Shown: positions 1 through 9,467 of the stretch, in pieces
Numbering within the stretch: the stretch's first letter is position 1
Layout: each line of letters begins with the position of its first letter
DNA from: CAZJUP01 sp964549275
GTDB lineage: Bacteria; Fidelibacterota; Marinisomatia; Marinisomatales; TCS55
DNA length: 64,000 nt
Direction of reading: 5' to 3'
Assembly (NCBI GenBank): GCA_964549275.1
Contig: CAZJUP010000010.1
Location: 30,619 to 94,618 of the forward strand
Program-made: the position numbers and the translations under genes
The notes under the pieces: generated by a model
What the model was told of the DNA's origin: nothing
Seen by the model: only the letters and a program-made list of their open reading frames with translations
The model's database searches: none

Positions 1-547
1 CCCCGGTGATAAATTCATCTTTTGGAAATGAAGAATGGCGGTACCCGAATGAAATATCTCCCGGCCCATACTGTTTTTGCTCTCCTGAAAGGGTCAGAAC
101 TTCTACAGATTTAAGATGTGTGGAAATTTCACCTCCGAATGCGCCGGCGTTCATAATGAGTGCACCTCCCAGGGTTCCCGGTACACCAATGAGACTTTCC
201 ATACCTGTCAGTTGGTGCTTCATGCACTCTTTAACAAATTTTCCCAGCATCACTCCGGACTCGGCATAGACTTGTTGATGATGCACATAAAAATGAGTGA
301 GTGATTTTTGTGGAGAAATGACCAACCCGTCAATGCCGGTGTCGCTCACGAGAAGATTGGACCCGGATCCCACAAAAAAAACAGGGATATGATACCGGGA
401 AGCCGTTGTCATAATTTCCGCTAAATCCTTTTTATTTTTTGGTATAACATAAGCTTTTGCCGGTCCGCCGATACCGTAAGATGTATGGTGCTTCATCAGT
501 TCATTTTCTAAAAAAGTTCCCTGTGTTATGGATTTTAAAATGGCCAT
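1..547 (-). CDS. murB: UDP-N-acetylmuramate dehydrogenase MurB (3' part cut by window edge)
   Basis: FAD enzyme that reduces UDP-GlcNAc-enolpyruvate to UDP-MurNAc in the cytoplasm. About 182 codons are present and the C-terminal substrate-binding domain lies outside the window. Translating the minus strand gives an FAD-binding PCMH fold with GSGSNLLVSD near residues 60-69 and GVPGTLGGA plus MNAGAFGG near 121-139, both typical MurB signatures. The ATG lies 10 bp after the murC stop, so it is the next gene of the dcw operon. The family and gene order make the call secure; only the missing end is unknown. Confidence 0.95.
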   Translation of the reverse strand, partial: MAILKSITQGTFLENELMKHHTSYGIGGPAKAYVIPKNKKDLAEIMTTASRYHIPVFFVGSGSNLLVSDTGIDGLVISPQKSLTHFYVHHQQVYAESGVMLGKFVKECMKHQLTGMESLIGVPGTLGGALIMNAGAFGGEISTHLKSVEVLTLSGEQKQYGPGDISFGYRHSSFPKDEFITG

Positions 548-557
548 CTTGTCCACG

Positions 558-1946
558 TTATACCACAGCTTCTTGTTTTTGAATAAATTCGAAAAAAGAT
601 TGGCCATATCGCCAGATAGTTCCGGCTCCGATGGTTAATACCATATCATTGGGTTGAATGATTCCATCTAAAAAATTATTTAAATCTTCCAAATCCGGTA
701 CATAAAATACATTTCGGTGCCCGGATTCGCCGGCGGCATCCGCAACCAGTTTTCCAGAAATTCCTTCGATTGGGTCTTCCCTTGCAGGATAGATATCTGT
801 TACGATTAAAAGATCTGAATTCATGAATGCGGTGGCAAATTCACGGTAAAAATCTCGAGTTCGTGAAAACAAATGCGGTTGAAATACAGCGACAATTCTT
901 CGGTCCCACCCTTGTCGTGCTGCCTGAAGTGTCGCTGCCACTTCTGTGGGGTGATGGGCATAATCATCCACAACCATGATGTCATGGGCAAATCCTTTGA
1001 TTTCGAATCGTCTGCGAACACCTTCATAAGTGTTTAATCCTTCGGCGATTGTGGCCATGTCTAACCCCATTTCATATCCAATAGCCACTGTAGCGAGGGA
1101 ATTAACAACATTGTGTTCTCCGGGAACTCTGAGAACGATTTCTCCCTGTTCTTTTTTCTCATAGAGGAGAGTATATGTTGTTCTTGTTTCGTTGAAACGG
1201 ATATTTTTTGCGCTGAATACCGCCTGTGATGAAAGTCCATAAGTAATCACAGGCCGTTTAATGTCTTGGATGATGTCCTGAACACCGGGTGAGTCTATGC
1301 AGGCAATAACTACGCCATAAAAAGGCGCAGAATTTGCAAATTGAGTAAACGCACTTTTTAAGTCGTCAAAATCTTCGTAACAGTCTGTATGTTCCAATTC
1401 AATATTTGTGAGGACGGAAATTGTTGGGCGAAGCTGAAGAAAACTTCGGTCAAATTCATCGGCTTCAACTACAATAACATCACCGGTTCCCAACAGGGAA
1501 TTGGTGTCCAGATTTTGGACTAACCCACCCACAACGAGTGTAGGGTCTATGCCTGCATGGGAGAGGAGGGCGCCAACCATTGAAGATGTGGATGTTTTCC
1601 CATGGGTGCCTCCTACACCGATACTGGTTTCTTTTAGAGCAATAAGCTCTCCGAGCATTTCTGCCCTCTTAATAATGGGGATTCCTTTTGTCTTAGCCGC
1701 AATTAATTCCGGATTGTCCTGACGCACAGCACTGGAATAAACAAGGACTTCACAGTCCCCGATATTTTCTGCTGAATGACCGGTTTTTATTTCTGCACCT
1801 TTATTCTTTAGACTCTGAATGAGTTCCGTATCGGATAAATCTGATCCGGTCACCGTAAAATCCAAGTTAAGTAACAGTTCAGCTATACCGCTCATTCCTA
1901 TCCCGCCTATGCCTACAAAATGAACTTTATTTACTTTTCTAAACAT
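558..1946 (-). CDS. murC: UDP-N-acetylmuramate--L-alanine ligase MurC
   Basis: ATP-dependent ligase adding L-Ala to UDP-MurNAc, the first amino-acid step of peptidoglycan precursor synthesis. The 462-residue length is normal. The N-terminal nucleotide-binding fold carries GIGGIGMSG (about 12-20), and the central ATP loop GTHGKTST sits at about 113-120, the MurC form of the Mur ligase P-loop. The start overlaps the murG stop by one base, so translational coupling in the dcw operon is likely. Confidence 0.97.
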   Translation of the reverse strand: MFRKVNKVHFVGIGGIGMSGIAELLLNLDFTVTGSDLSDTELIQSLKNKGAEIKTGHSAENIGDCEVLVYSSAVRQDNPELIAAKTKGIPIIKRAEMLGELIALKETSIGVGGTHGKTSTSSMVGALLSHAGIDPTLVVGGLVQNLDTNSLLGTGDVIVVEADEFDRSFLQLRPTISVLTNIELEHTDCYEDFDDLKSAFTQFANSAPFYGVVIACIDSPGVQDIIQDIKRPVITYGLSSQAVFSAKNIRFNETRTTYTLLYEKKEQGEIVLRVPGEHNVVNSLATVAIGYEMGLDMATIAEGLNTYEGVRRRFEIKGFAHDIMVVDDYAHHPTEVAATLQAARQGWDRRIVAVFQPHLFSRTRDFYREFATAFMNSDLLIVTDIYPAREDPIEGISGKLVADAAGESGHRNVFYVPDLEDLNNFLDGIIQPNDMVLTIGAGTIWRYGQSFFEFIQKQEAVV

Positions 1947-3049
1947 TAAGCTTCTGCCATGGTTAGTATGAGGTTTGATATATCTTCTGCTGCTTGAGGT
2001 TTGGCCAGGGATAAACTGGCCTTGGACATGGTCTTCAGTTTATTGGAATCCTTTATTAAAAGGGAAATTTCTTTTAACAAACTTTCCGGAGACATGTCTT
2101 TTTCAGGAATAAGATATGCGGCACCGGATTTGGCCATGGAAAATGCATTCATGGATTGGTGATTTGCTGCAGCTCCGGGAAAAGGAACCAATATAGAGGG
2201 TTTACCACACAGGGTCATTTCTGATAAGGTTAGAGCACCGGCTCTGGATAAAACCAAATCCGCTGCAGCGTAAGCCAAATTCATTTTATCAATAAACGGT
2301 AAAACACGACAAAATTCGGTCTCAAATTTCTTCAATGATTTGATATGTCGAGCCCCTGTTTGCCATAAGATCTGAAATCCCCTTTCCGTAATCGTCTTAG
2401 AAATAGTTTGCATGGCATGATTTAAAGCCATAGACCCCTGACTTCCTCCAAATAAAAAGAGAGTTTTTCGGGAAGGGGATAATTGAAAATAATCCAAGGC
2501 TATGCCATGGTCAGCTTCAGCAATAGTTTTTCTTACGGGGTTTCCCGTTACAATACAGTTCCCTTTACGGATATAAGTACAGGCTTCTGGAAATGCGACA
2601 CAGACGTGATTCGCTTTGTCGGAAAATTTTCTTGTGGTTAATCCCGGATAGGAATTTTGTTCCTGAATGAGAGTGGGAACCCCTTTTTTCTGTGCTTCAT
2701 ACAAAGGGAGGGCAGACCCATAGCCCCCGGTACCTACCACCACTTTCGGATTCAAGGTCAAGAATAATTTTTTTACTTTTCTCAACGAAAATAATAATCG
2801 TCCGGGCAAAAGGGTGTTTTTCCCAAAGGCACTGAAATTAAATCCTCGTTGTAGTCCACGGATAGGTAACAAGGAAAACTCAATATTTCGCTTTGGGAAG
2901 ATGGTAGCTTCGACCCCAAATCTTGAGCCGATATAATGAAGATGAAGGTTTGGAGAATTTTCCAGAAGTTTTTCACCGATGGCTAAAGCGGGAAATAGAT
3001 GTCCTCCGGTACCTCCACCGGCGATGATAATGGAGTATCGATCAGCCAT
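1946..3049 (-). CDS. murG: Lipid II synthase MurG (GlcNAc transferase)
   Basis: Membrane-associated GT28 glycosyltransferase that adds GlcNAc to lipid I to make lipid II. The glycine-rich loop GGGTGGHLFPALA lies right after the chosen start, and the C-terminal donor-binding part contains LSRAGALTLSEM and PGAAANHQ. I prefer the ATG at 3049 (MADRYSIII) over an in-frame ATG 21 bp upstream, because it puts the glycine loop at the usual distance and leaves a short overlap with ftsW. About 367 residues, normal for the family. Confidence 0.96.
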   Translation of the reverse strand: MADRYSIIIAGGGTGGHLFPALAIGEKLLENSPNLHLHYIGSRFGVEATIFPKRNIEFSLLPIRGLQRGFNFSAFGKNTLLPGRLLFSLRKVKKLFLTLNPKVVVGTGGYGSALPLYEAQKKGVPTLIQEQNSYPGLTTRKFSDKANHVCVAFPEACTYIRKGNCIVTGNPVRKTIAEADHGIALDYFQLSPSRKTLFLFGGSQGSMALNHAMQTISKTITERGFQILWQTGARHIKSLKKFETEFCRVLPFIDKMNLAYAAADLVLSRAGALTLSEMTLCGKPSILVPFPGAAANHQSMNAFSMAKSGAAYLIPEKDMSPESLLKEISLLIKDSNKLKTMSKASLSLAKPQAAEDISNLILTMAEA

Positions 3050-4214
3050 TAAACCTTGGCCTCCAGTCATTTTGATGCCGGACGGAACGTTTGGATTGAC
3101 TGATGTTTAGAAGAATTCCAAGACTGGCGAGGTTAACCACCAACCCGCTTCCTCCATAACTGATTAGAGGCATAGGTAATCCTGTTGTAGGCACAAGGCT
3201 GGTGACCACAGCCACATTAATAAAAGCATAAAGAACAAAACTAAAAGCGATTCCAACAGCTAACATTACCCCAAACGGATCCGTTGTATCTTTGGCAATT
3301 TTTATGCCTCTCTGAAAAACAAATAGAAATAAGGTTAAAATAAATATAGCACCAACCAGTCCCAATTCTTCTCCAATAATGGCAAAAATAAAGTCTGTAT
3401 GGGGTGTGGGTAGAAACAGGTTTTTTTCCATACTGTTGCCAAGACCAAGTCCTAAAAATCCGCCATTACCAAGACTGATTAATGATTGCTGCGCCTGATA
3501 TCCCACAACCTCCTGGTTTGCACCTTCTCCCAATCCTACAAAGGCCCCAAGCCAGTACAGAACTCGTTTCATTCGATAGGATCTCATGAGCATAACCGGG
3601 ATCATTACTGCGATGGATACTGCTCCAGTAGCAGCCATATGAGATATTTTTGCCCCGCCTAAAAAGAGTAAAACAAATCCCACAAGACCAATAACCGCTG
3701 CGGTACTGAAATCCGGCTGTATAATAATGAGAGAAAGCAGAAGTCCTATCATCACAATGGGTGGGAAGAATCCGGAATAAAAATCTTTGATCTGACCCCT
3801 TTTTTTATCGATGTAATATGCAAGGTAAATAATGACCGATAATCGTGCGAAGTCAGACGTCTGAAAAGAAACAAACCCTAAATCCAACCACCGGGCTGGA
3901 AAGGTATATCCTTTTATCCAAAAAACCAGTTTTGTGAATCCCAGAAGAAAAAGGGAAGCCATCATGAGGTAAGGAGCCACTTTTTTTAATCGTCGGTAAT
4001 CCAATACCATAATGATAAACATGGCAACCAAGCCCACTAAGAGCCGCTTTAAATGGGACCGAAGGAAAAGGGTATGGGTCAAATTATTGGTTTCATCCAT
4101 GGATAGAGAAGAACTTGAACTGTATAACATTACGGTTCCCAATACACCCAGTAGAATAATGAGAATCAAAAGAATCTGGTCATATTTTTTTGTGATAATG
4201 TCTAATTGCCTCAT
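3042..4214 (-). CDS. ftsW: Lipid II polymerase / division protein FtsW (SEDS family)
   Basis: SEDS-family integral membrane glycosyltransferase that polymerises lipid II at the septum together with the FtsI transpeptidase. There are about ten hydrophobic segments. The C-terminal region has PTTGLPMPLISYGGSG, the SEDS signature. The ATG at 4214 gives an ATGA overlap with the murD stop and starts MRQLDIITKK; a longer frame starts 27 bp earlier. Its place between murD and murG supports FtsW rather than RodA. Confidence 0.95.
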   Translation of the reverse strand: MRQLDIITKKYDQILLILIILLGVLGTVMLYSSSSSLSMDETNNLTHTLFLRSHLKRLLVGLVAMFIIMVLDYRRLKKVAPYLMMASLFLLGFTKLVFWIKGYTFPARWLDLGFVSFQTSDFARLSVIIYLAYYIDKKRGQIKDFYSGFFPPIVMIGLLLSLIIIQPDFSTAAVIGLVGFVLLFLGGAKISHMAATGAVSIAVMIPVMLMRSYRMKRVLYWLGAFVGLGEGANQEVVGYQAQQSLISLGNGGFLGLGLGNSMEKNLFLPTPHTDFIFAIIGEELGLVGAIFILTLFLFVFQRGIKIAKDTTDPFGVMLAVGIAFSFVLYAFINVAVVTSLVPTTGLPMPLISYGGSGLVVNLASLGILLNISQSKRSVRHQNDWRPRFNG

Positions 4215-5581
4215 GACCTGTTTTCCAGTTGGTGTACCCATTCTTTAAACGAATTACCCCGTTCTTCAAAGTTTGGAAATTGATCAAAACTTGCACAACC
4301 TGGGGATAGTAAAACAATATCCCCGGATTCTGCATGAGAGTGACTCATCGCCACCGCATTTTCAAGGCTGAATACCTGTTCAAGCCTTACCGCATCCCTT
4401 AATGCGGAAGCGATTTTGTCACTGGCCTGCCCATAGGCGATGATTTCCTTCACGGTGTTGTGGGTATGTGGAAGGAGTTGCGTGAAATCCCCCCCCTTAT
4501 CCTTTCCACCCAGAATAAGGATGGTCGGTTGTGTGAAACTATCCAGAGCCACTTTTACAGCATCCACATTGGTTGCTTTTGAGTCATTATAGTAAGTGAC
4601 CCCTGAAATTTCCGACACTTTTTCGAGCCGGTGTTCCACACCTGTAAAGGAGGACATGACTTGGTTTATTTTGTCGTTGGGTATTCCCATCAATGCAGCT
4701 GCTGAGGCAGCTGCCAGGGCATTAGCCAGGTTATGACGCCCGGGCAAGGCGATTTGGTCTAAGTGAATCAGAGTGGCGTGCTCTTCATCATAGATTTTTG
4801 TTTTATTTAATGAAAAAAGACTGCCAGAACATTCTTTTAAACTGAACGGAATTTTTTTAGCTTGAGTTTTGTGAAAGGATTCCCGTAAATAAGGATCCTC
4901 GGTGTTATAGATGATATAATCTTCTTTGGATTGATTGCGAATCATATTTAGTTTTGCGGCGACATAATCATCCATAGCCTGATACCGATCAAGATGATCG
5001 GGAGATATATTAAGGAATACCGATATTTTTGGTTTGAAGTGGACAATGGTTTCCATTTGAAAACTGGATATTTCCAATATATAAACTCGATTCGAATCTT
5101 TATTTGTTATTTCGTCCAATACAGTTGCTGAAAAGGGTATTCCTACATTTCCGGCTAAAACTCCTTTAACCGATTCTGATTGGTACATATCAGCCAAAAT
5201 ATTGACCGTGGTTGTTTTTCCATTTGATCCGGTTACAGCGATGACAGGCGCTTCCGTAAACCAAGAGGCGAATTCTATTTCTCCTACAACAGGAATTGAT
5301 TTTTCTTTTGCCTTTAACAATAGAGGGCTGTCTTGCGGAACGCCTGGTGAAACGATGATTAAATCCCCCGAATATATTTTATCCGAGTGTCTACCTGTTT
5401 CAATATCTATCCCCTGAATCATTAAATTTTTCGGTGGATTTATTTCTGACGAGTCGCTTATTAAAACAAAAGCGCCACAATGACGAGCCAGCTCTGCTGC
5501 AGCGATACCGCTTTTACCCATTCCAAGTATACACACCCGGCGCCCGTTGAGGTCGATTTTGGCTTTATTTGAAATATTCAT
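4211..5581 (-). CDS. murD: UDP-N-acetylmuramoyl-L-alanine--D-glutamate ligase MurD
   Basis: Adds D-Glu to UDP-MurNAc-L-Ala. The N-terminal Rossmann part has CILGMGKSGIAA; the central ATP-binding loop is VTGSNGKTTTVN (near residue 115); the Mur ligase middle motif HLDRY and the C-terminal YNDSKATN follow. 456 residues, standard. The start overlaps the mraY stop (TGATG), indicating coupled translation in the dcw operon. Confidence 0.97.
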   Translation of the reverse strand: MNISNKAKIDLNGRRVCILGMGKSGIAAAELARHCGAFVLISDSSEINPPKNLMIQGIDIETGRHSDKIYSGDLIIVSPGVPQDSPLLLKAKEKSIPVVGEIEFASWFTEAPVIAVTGSNGKTTTVNILADMYQSESVKGVLAGNVGIPFSATVLDEITNKDSNRVYILEISSFQMETIVHFKPKISVFLNISPDHLDRYQAMDDYVAAKLNMIRNQSKEDYIIYNTEDPYLRESFHKTQAKKIPFSLKECSGSLFSLNKTKIYDEEHATLIHLDQIALPGRHNLANALAAASAAALMGIPNDKINQVMSSFTGVEHRLEKVSEISGVTYYNDSKATNVDAVKVALDSFTQPTILILGGKDKGGDFTQLLPHTHNTVKEIIAYGQASDKIASALRDAVRLEQVFSLENAVAMSHSHAESGDIVLLSPGCASFDQFPNFEERGNSFKEWVHQLENRS

Positions 5582-6684
5582 CAGCGGATTTTAAATGTTG
5601 TTAGAGAGAAAAGAGCCAAAAGAAGTCCGATAATCCAAAATCGTATAACTACTCGGCTTTCCGGCCAGCCTTTTAATTCAAAATGATGATGGAGCGGCGC
5701 CATTTTTAAAAAGCGTTTTCCTTCTCCGTATTTTTTTCTTGTCCATCGAAAATACCCCACTTGAGAAATAACAGATAGAGCTTCTATCACAAATACACCA
5801 CCAATAATGACCAATAATATTTCTTTTTTAAGAAGCAGTGCTAATGTTCCTAAAGCCGCGCCGGTGGAAAGGGAACCAATATCACCCATAAAAACCTCAG
5901 CCGGTGCGGCATTAAACCATAAATACCCCAGGCATGCCCCTACAGCCGCGGCTGTAAAAATCGTTAATTCTCCTGCTCCGGGAAGGTAGATAATATTCAG
6001 ATAACCGGAAAAATCAATACGTCCGCTTATATAGGCAATAGCAGCAAATACTGTAAATGCAATAGCCAATAGTCCTGCGGCTAGTCCATCAAGTCCATCA
6101 GTTAAATTCACCGCATTCGAGGTACCGGTTATGACCAATACAACCAAAATGGGGTATAAGAGTCCGAAATCAATTTCTACGTTCTTTAGGAATGGGACTG
6201 AAGTGACCGTTTTGAAATCTGCAAACACGGGAGAATTAAAAATCCAAAAACTGATGATGACCCCTAAAAGGATTTGCCCGGCCAGTTTATATTTTGCTAT
6301 CAACCCCTTTTTCATTTTTTTTACGGATTTCAAATAATCATCCAGGAATCCGATTCCTCCCATCCACATGATAGAAATAATTATAATTTGAATATAGGGA
6401 TTTCGCAGGTCGCCCAACAGAACGGTGGGGAGGAGTATGGCCAAAAGGATGATAATCCCCCCCATCGTTGGTGTGCCCTTTTTCTTCTGATGTGAATCGG
6501 GGCCGGTACTACGAATTTCTTCACCAATCTGGTAATGACGGAGTTTCCGGATGATCCACGGTCCGAGGAGAAAGCTTATGAGCAAAGCCAAAATTGCAGC
6601 ACTGGATGCTCGAAAAGTGATATACTGAAAAATGTTCAGAGGAGAAAAATATTCTTTCAGAGGGAATAGTAGTTCGTAGAACAT
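5581..6684 (-). CDS. mraY: Phospho-MurNAc-pentapeptide transferase MraY
   Basis: Membrane enzyme that moves phospho-MurNAc-pentapeptide to undecaprenyl phosphate, giving lipid I. 367 residues with about ten membrane segments. The aspartate motif GFLDDYLKSVKK and the NLTDGLDGLA loop are the family's Mg-binding and catalytic regions; the C-terminal HHHFELKGWPESRVV matches the conserved MraY histidine stretch. It overlaps murF by one base (TAATG). Confidence 0.97.
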   Translation of the reverse strand: MFYELLFPLKEYFSPLNIFQYITFRASSAAILALLISFLLGPWIIRKLRHYQIGEEIRSTGPDSHQKKKGTPTMGGIIILLAILLPTVLLGDLRNPYIQIIIISIMWMGGIGFLDDYLKSVKKMKKGLIAKYKLAGQILLGVIISFWIFNSPVFADFKTVTSVPFLKNVEIDFGLLYPILVVLVITGTSNAVNLTDGLDGLAAGLLAIAFTVFAAIAYISGRIDFSGYLNIIYLPGAGELTIFTAAAVGACLGYLWFNAAPAEVFMGDIGSLSTGAALGTLALLLKKEILLVIIGGVFVIEALSVISQVGYFRWTRKKYGEGKRFLKMAPLHHHFELKGWPESRVVIRFWIIGLLLALFSLTTFKIR

Positions 6685-8024
6685 TATTTTTTTAGCAATC
6701 CCTCAACTATAGTTTCCATGGCCATTCCTCGAGACCCTTTGACCAAGATTTGATCCCCATCTTGGAGGATGGGTCGAAGAGCTGCCAATAAATCATCTTT
6801 GGATTCAAAGTGTTTGTGATACAAACTTTCATTCAAAGCTATATCGGTATAAAATGTTTCTTGACCAATCGTAAAAACGTGGGAGAGCTGTACATCAACA
6901 CATTTTTCTCCCACTTTCTTGTGCTGATCGGCTGAACTTTCTCCCAATTCAAACATATCACCAAATACAAGTATTTTTTTCCCTGAACCTGTGAAGGCTT
7001 TTAAATAATCTACTGCTCCCAAGGTCGATTCTAAATTTGCATTATAGGTGTCGTCAATTACGGTGATACCATCTACCTGAGTTACTTGGCAGCGACCTTC
7101 AGGTGTTTTAAAGGAATTAACTTTTGCTTTAAGTGTTTTCCAATCCACTTCAAAAATCCTTGCCACTGTTGTTATGGCTATGACATTTTTCGCGAAGGAT
7201 AAGTTTTGGGTACCTGTTGGGATTTCTTCAGTATCTATGGTGAGCGTTATGGTTCCATCCTTTTCATGATGGATATCTGCGGGGAAATCGCAGTCAGGAG
7301 TTAATCCGTAGGAAATTGTTTTTCCGAGGGTTTTCATTTCAGCGACCCTAGGGTCGGCTTTGTTGATGAAAGCTATCCCATCAGAAAGGGAAAGGAAAAG
7401 CGCAGCTTTTGTTTCAGCCACAACCTCGATAGAACCAAATCCTTCCAAATGGGCAGGGGCAACATTGGTAATAAGACCATGTGTCGGTTCAGCAATGTGG
7501 CAGAGGACGGCAATATCTCCCGCATGATTTGCGCCCATCTCCAAAATTGAGCATTGATGTTTTTCTGTCAGCTGAAGTAAGGTGAGGGGAAGACCAATGG
7601 AAGTGTTGAAATTCCCCTCAGTGGCGTGTACTTCAAAGGTTTCGGATAGGACATGTTTCATTAATTCTTTTGTAGAGGTTTTACCGTTGGAGCCTGTAAT
7701 GCCAATAACAGGAATGTTAAATTGTTTTCGCCAGGCATTGGCAATTTCCCCTAGGGTCTTTACGGTATCATTGACGACCACTTGTTTTTCCTTGGCGTGG
7801 GAATGAAGATTTTCTACCAGGGCACAGGCAGCGCCCTTTTCAAATACCTTTGGTAAAAAGGAGTGACCATCTACACGTTCACCCTTAATGGCTATATACA
7901 GATCTCCCTTTTTTACCTCTCGACTGTCAGTAGAAATTCCTTGGATGTCTATGTCCGGGCGTGTTCCTGTTATCTGTTCAAACAGATTCAAAAAACCTTG
8001 AGGGTGAGGTAAATCAATTCTCAT
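6684..8024 (-). CDS. murF: UDP-MurNAc-tripeptide--D-Ala-D-Ala ligase MurF
   Basis: Adds D-Ala-D-Ala to the UDP-MurNAc-tripeptide. The ATP loop GITGSNGKTSTKE and the motif DDTYNANLES typical of MurF are present. I chose the ATG at 8024 (MRIDLPHPQG), which overlaps the murE stop by 11 bases; an in-frame upstream ATG at 8072 would run 59 bases into murE and adds a non-conserved leader. About 446 residues. Confidence 0.95.
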   Translation of the reverse strand: MRIDLPHPQGFLNLFEQITGTRPDIDIQGISTDSREVKKGDLYIAIKGERVDGHSFLPKVFEKGAACALVENLHSHAKEKQVVVNDTVKTLGEIANAWRKQFNIPVIGITGSNGKTSTKELMKHVLSETFEVHATEGNFNTSIGLPLTLLQLTEKHQCSILEMGANHAGDIAVLCHIAEPTHGLITNVAPAHLEGFGSIEVVAETKAALFLSLSDGIAFINKADPRVAEMKTLGKTISYGLTPDCDFPADIHHEKDGTITLTIDTEEIPTGTQNLSFAKNVIAITTVARIFEVDWKTLKAKVNSFKTPEGRCQVTQVDGITVIDDTYNANLESTLGAVDYLKAFTGSGKKILVFGDMFELGESSADQHKKVGEKCVDVQLSHVFTIGQETFYTDIALNESLYHKHFESKDDLLAALRPILQDGDQILVKGSRGMAMETIVEGLLKK

Positions 8025-9465
8025 AAATAAATCGCTCAATGGTATCACTATCGGAATAAGGAATTTTTTCACCTTGTATTTCTTGGTAGTTTTCCCGGCC
8101 CTTTCCTAAAACAACGATGAAATCACCCTCCTTCGCTTCTCCCATGGCTTGAATCAATGCCTGCTCTCTATCTTCGAAAACAGTGTACCGGTCGGTAGAA
8201 AACCCTGAAATGATATCTGCGTTAATATCAGAAATAACTTCATCTCTAGGATTATCCGGTGTGATAAAACATTGATCACCGAATGCTTCAGCAATTTGAG
8301 CCATTATGGGCCGTTTTGTTGCATCCCTGTTTCCTCCACAACCGAAAATGACGGTTGATTTACCAAGTTCTTTATTCAGTGTGGAAAGGGTCCCTAAAAC
8401 CTTTTTGTAGGCATCCGGCGTATGGGCATAATCCAAAACCACCTTTCCCCCTTTGGGCAATGAAAATACTTCCATTCTGCCAGGGATTGATTTGCAGTCC
8501 GAGAGTCCATTTTCGATGTGGTCTTCCGATATGCCCATCGAGACTGCAACAGCAGTGGCAGCTAAAATATTTTCTACATTGAATAATCCAACCATCGAGG
8601 TTGAAACAGGTATCGTTTTCTCACCTGCTTGTATGGTGCCTTTTATTCCATTAATATCATGGGTAAACTCTGAAAAATAAAAATCACTTTCATTATTCAG
8701 GGACAATGTCATGACAGGGGAAGTGCTTTCATTCACCATTTTTTTTCCGTAATCGTCATTTATATTTATTATTGCTGTGGCCGTAATGGGGAGGGATTTG
8801 AACAAATGGGCTTTTGCGTGAAAATAGTCGTCCATTGATAAATGATAATCCAAATGCTCTGGAGTCAAATTGGTAAATACACCAATATTAAAATCTACAT
8901 CTGAAGTTCTATGCTGATCTAAAGCATGGGAGGAGACTTCCATTACAACGTGGGTGATTCCCTGTCTCACAAATTCATCCATGGTTTTATGAAGCGTTAT
9001 TGGATCAAGTGTTGTCAAGGTTTTTCTATGGGGAAACCCTTCAGCAATAATTCCCAGCGTACCGAGTTGTGCAGATGAAATCCCTGCCCGTTTTAAGATG
9101 GATCTTACCATGGACGCCGTTGTTGTTTTTCCATTGGTACCTGTAATTCCAATAACCGTGAGTTGCCGTGTAGGGTGCCCATAATAATTAGCCGCTGCAT
9201 GAGAGGCGGCAATGCGGGGATTGGCTACTTTCACCTGAGGAACCGATAATTGACCTAAATCCCGCCCATTTGATATTACTGCGGCCGCTCCGCGTGCGAT
9301 AGCCTCTGTTACGAAATCATGCCCATCGGCAGAATGCCCTCTAATTGCGATGAACAAATCTCCTTTATTTAGGGTATTTGTATTCGTGCAAATACCTCCG
9401 ATTTCTAATTCGGGTAATGCAGAAAAATCATGGGTTAATCCCGATAATATTTTTTTCAATTTCAT
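8014..9465 (-). CDS. murE: UDP-MurNAc-L-Ala-D-Glu--diaminopimelate ligase MurE
   Basis: Third amino-acid ligase of peptidoglycan precursor synthesis. The ATP loop GITGTNGKTTTAS is seen, and the C-terminal domain carries TPDNPRDE; the DNPR motif is the known signature of meso-diaminopimelate-using MurE enzymes, so the third residue of the peptide is probably m-DAP. The ATG at 9465 (MKLKKILSG) lies 2 bp after the ftsI stop, while the longer frame starting at 9534 would overlap ftsI by 67 bases. About 483 residues. Confidence 0.95.
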   Translation of the reverse strand: MKLKKILSGLTHDFSALPELEIGGICTNTNTLNKGDLFIAIRGHSADGHDFVTEAIARGAAAVISNGRDLGQLSVPQVKVANPRIAASHAAANYYGHPTRQLTVIGITGTNGKTTTASMVRSILKRAGISSAQLGTLGIIAEGFPHRKTLTTLDPITLHKTMDEFVRQGITHVVMEVSSHALDQHRTSDVDFNIGVFTNLTPEHLDYHLSMDDYFHAKAHLFKSLPITATAIININDDYGKKMVNESTSPVMTLSLNNESDFYFSEFTHDINGIKGTIQAGEKTIPVSTSMVGLFNVENILAATAVAVSMGISEDHIENGLSDCKSIPGRMEVFSLPKGGKVVLDYAHTPDAYKKVLGTLSTLNKELGKSTVIFGCGGNRDATKRPIMAQIAEAFGDQCFITPDNPRDEVISDINADIISGFSTDRYTVFEDREQALIQAMGEAKEGDFIVVLGKGRENYQEIQGEKIPYSDSDTIERFIYEN

Positions 9466-9467
9466 TC